DNA from: Candidatus Galligastranaerophilus gallistercoris
GTDB lineage: Bacteria > Cyanobacteriota > Vampirovibrionia > Gastranaerophilales > Gastranaerophilaceae
DNA length: 5,962 bases
Direction of reading: 5' to 3'
Assembly: GCA_018710795.1 (NCBI GenBank)
Contig: DVJH01000193.1
Location: 1-5,962 of the forward strand
The notes beneath the pieces are model-generated. The model did no database searches, had not been told where the DNA came from, and saw nothing but the letters and a program-made list of their open reading frames with translations. Shown here in pieces: positions 5,448-5,962 of this stretch. The number at the start of each line of letters is the position of its first letter. Within the stretch, counting starts at the first letter, position 1. Both the position numbers and the translations under genes were made by a program.

Positions 5448-5962
5448 AAATGAAAGCTGTAAGATATTATGGCCCGAGGGACATAAGATTTGAAGAAGTT
5501 AATGTGGAAGAACCGAAAGAAGGCGAAGTTCTTGTAAAAATCAAGGCTGCCTTGACCTGCGGAACGGACGTTAAGACTTATAAAAGAGGGCACCCCGTTT
5601 TAATTAAAAAAACGCCTTCCGGGTTCGGGCATGAATTTTCGGGCGATATCGTAAAATTGGGGGAAAATGTTGAAGGATTTAATATAGGCGACAGAGTTGT
5701 CGCCGCAAATTCCGCACCTTGCGGAGAATGTTTTTTCTGCAGGAGAGGCGAAGAAAATTTATGCGAAAATTTAAATCTCTTAAACGGAGCTTATGCACAA
5801 TATATAACAATTCCAAAAGAAATCGTGCAAAAAAATTTAATAAAAATCCCCGATAATGTGCCCTATAAACTTGCCGCTTTTTCGGAGCCTCTGGCAAATG
5901 TTGTCCATGGAATTTCAAGAACACCGATAAATAAAGGCGACACCGTGGGGGTTATAGGAATA
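5444..5962 (+). CDS. Second zinc-dependent medium-chain dehydrogenase (3' end cut by window edge)
   Basis: The first 173 codons of another GroES-like medium-chain dehydrogenase. Catalytic zinc ligands are Cys39 (LTCGTDVKTYKRGHP), His63-Glu64 (GFGHEFSG) and Glu148 (FSEPLAN). Structural zinc ligands Cys93, Cys96, Cys99 and Cys107 are all present. The sequence stops at GVIGI (169-173), just as the nucleotide-binding GxGxxG motif begins, so the cofactor domain lies outside the window. The ATG at 5444 overlaps the previous stop as ATGA. A second in-frame ATG at 5450 (MKAVRYYG) also fits the family's usual start, and either may be used. An AAAGG stands 13 or 19 nt upstream, so coupling to the preceding gene is likely. 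It is a paralogue of its neighbour, but clearly diverged, so the two probably do different steps or form a mixed complex. A polyol, sugar or alcohol substrate is likely but unspecified. Confidence 0.93.
   Translation, partial: MKMKAVRYYGPRDIRFEEVNVEEPKEGEVLVKIKAALTCGTDVKTYKRGHPVLIKKTPSGFGHEFSGDIVKLGENVEGFNIGDRVVAANSAPCGECFFCRRGEENLCENLNLLNGAYAQYITIPKEIVQKNLIKIPDNVPYKLAAFSEPLANVVHGISRTPINKGDTVGVIGI

Noticed and set aside
5036..5924. Three minus-strand frames opposite the two dehydrogenases
   Set aside because: Antisense to zinc-binding and nucleotide-binding motifs; no independent support.

Overview
This is an AT-rich, gene-dense bacterial fragment holding seven protein-coding genes, two of them cut by the window edges. 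No rRNA, tRNA, CRISPR array, insertion sequence or phage gene was seen. Codon use is standard. The taxon cannot be fixed from the sequence. The AT-rich coding style, the DHp-like helix of the PAS protein and the 'RAQATLEY' prepilin-like peptide would fit a gut-type fermentative lineage such as Gastranaerophilales (Vampirovibrionia/Melainabacteria) or Elusimicrobiota, but this is a low-confidence impression.

Layout. (1) Positions 1-2036, minus strand: a two-gene unit read right to left. A PAS protein with a histidine-kinase fold (2036-903) is followed after 3 bp by a MalK/UgpC-type ABC transporter ATPase (899-1, C-terminus missing). A plausible sigma-70-type promoter lies at 2099-2072. (2) Positions 2179-3180, plus strand: a compact, divergent PiT-like (inorganic phosphate transporter superfamily) membrane protein. 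Its 3' end overlaps the next gene, on the opposite strand, by 11 bp. (3) Positions 4228-3170, minus strand: a GlcF/LutA-type protein with two 4Fe-4S motifs and two CCG domains. (4) Positions 4252-5962, plus strand: a 55-residue prepilin-like peptide, then two consecutive zinc-dependent medium-chain dehydrogenases. These overlap by ATGA, and the second is cut by the window end.

Together the genes suggest carbohydrate or polyol uptake (ABC ATPase), NAD(P)-linked polyol/alcohol oxidation (two MDR enzymes), hydroxyacid-type electron transfer (Fe-S protein) and phosphate or anion uptake (PiT-like). Specific substrates cannot be assigned.

The most unusual points are three. The PAS/kinase-fold protein has lost the phosphoacceptor His and the key ATP-binding residues, so it looks like a pseudokinase, and it is tightly coupled to a sugar-transporter ATPase. 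The 23-bp gap between the Fe-S gene and the prepilin-like gene contains overlapping -10 boxes on both strands, placed so that both transcripts would be leaderless or nearly so. The prepilin-like gene stands apart from any visible pilus genes. I found no clear defence, mobile or wholly new multi-gene system.
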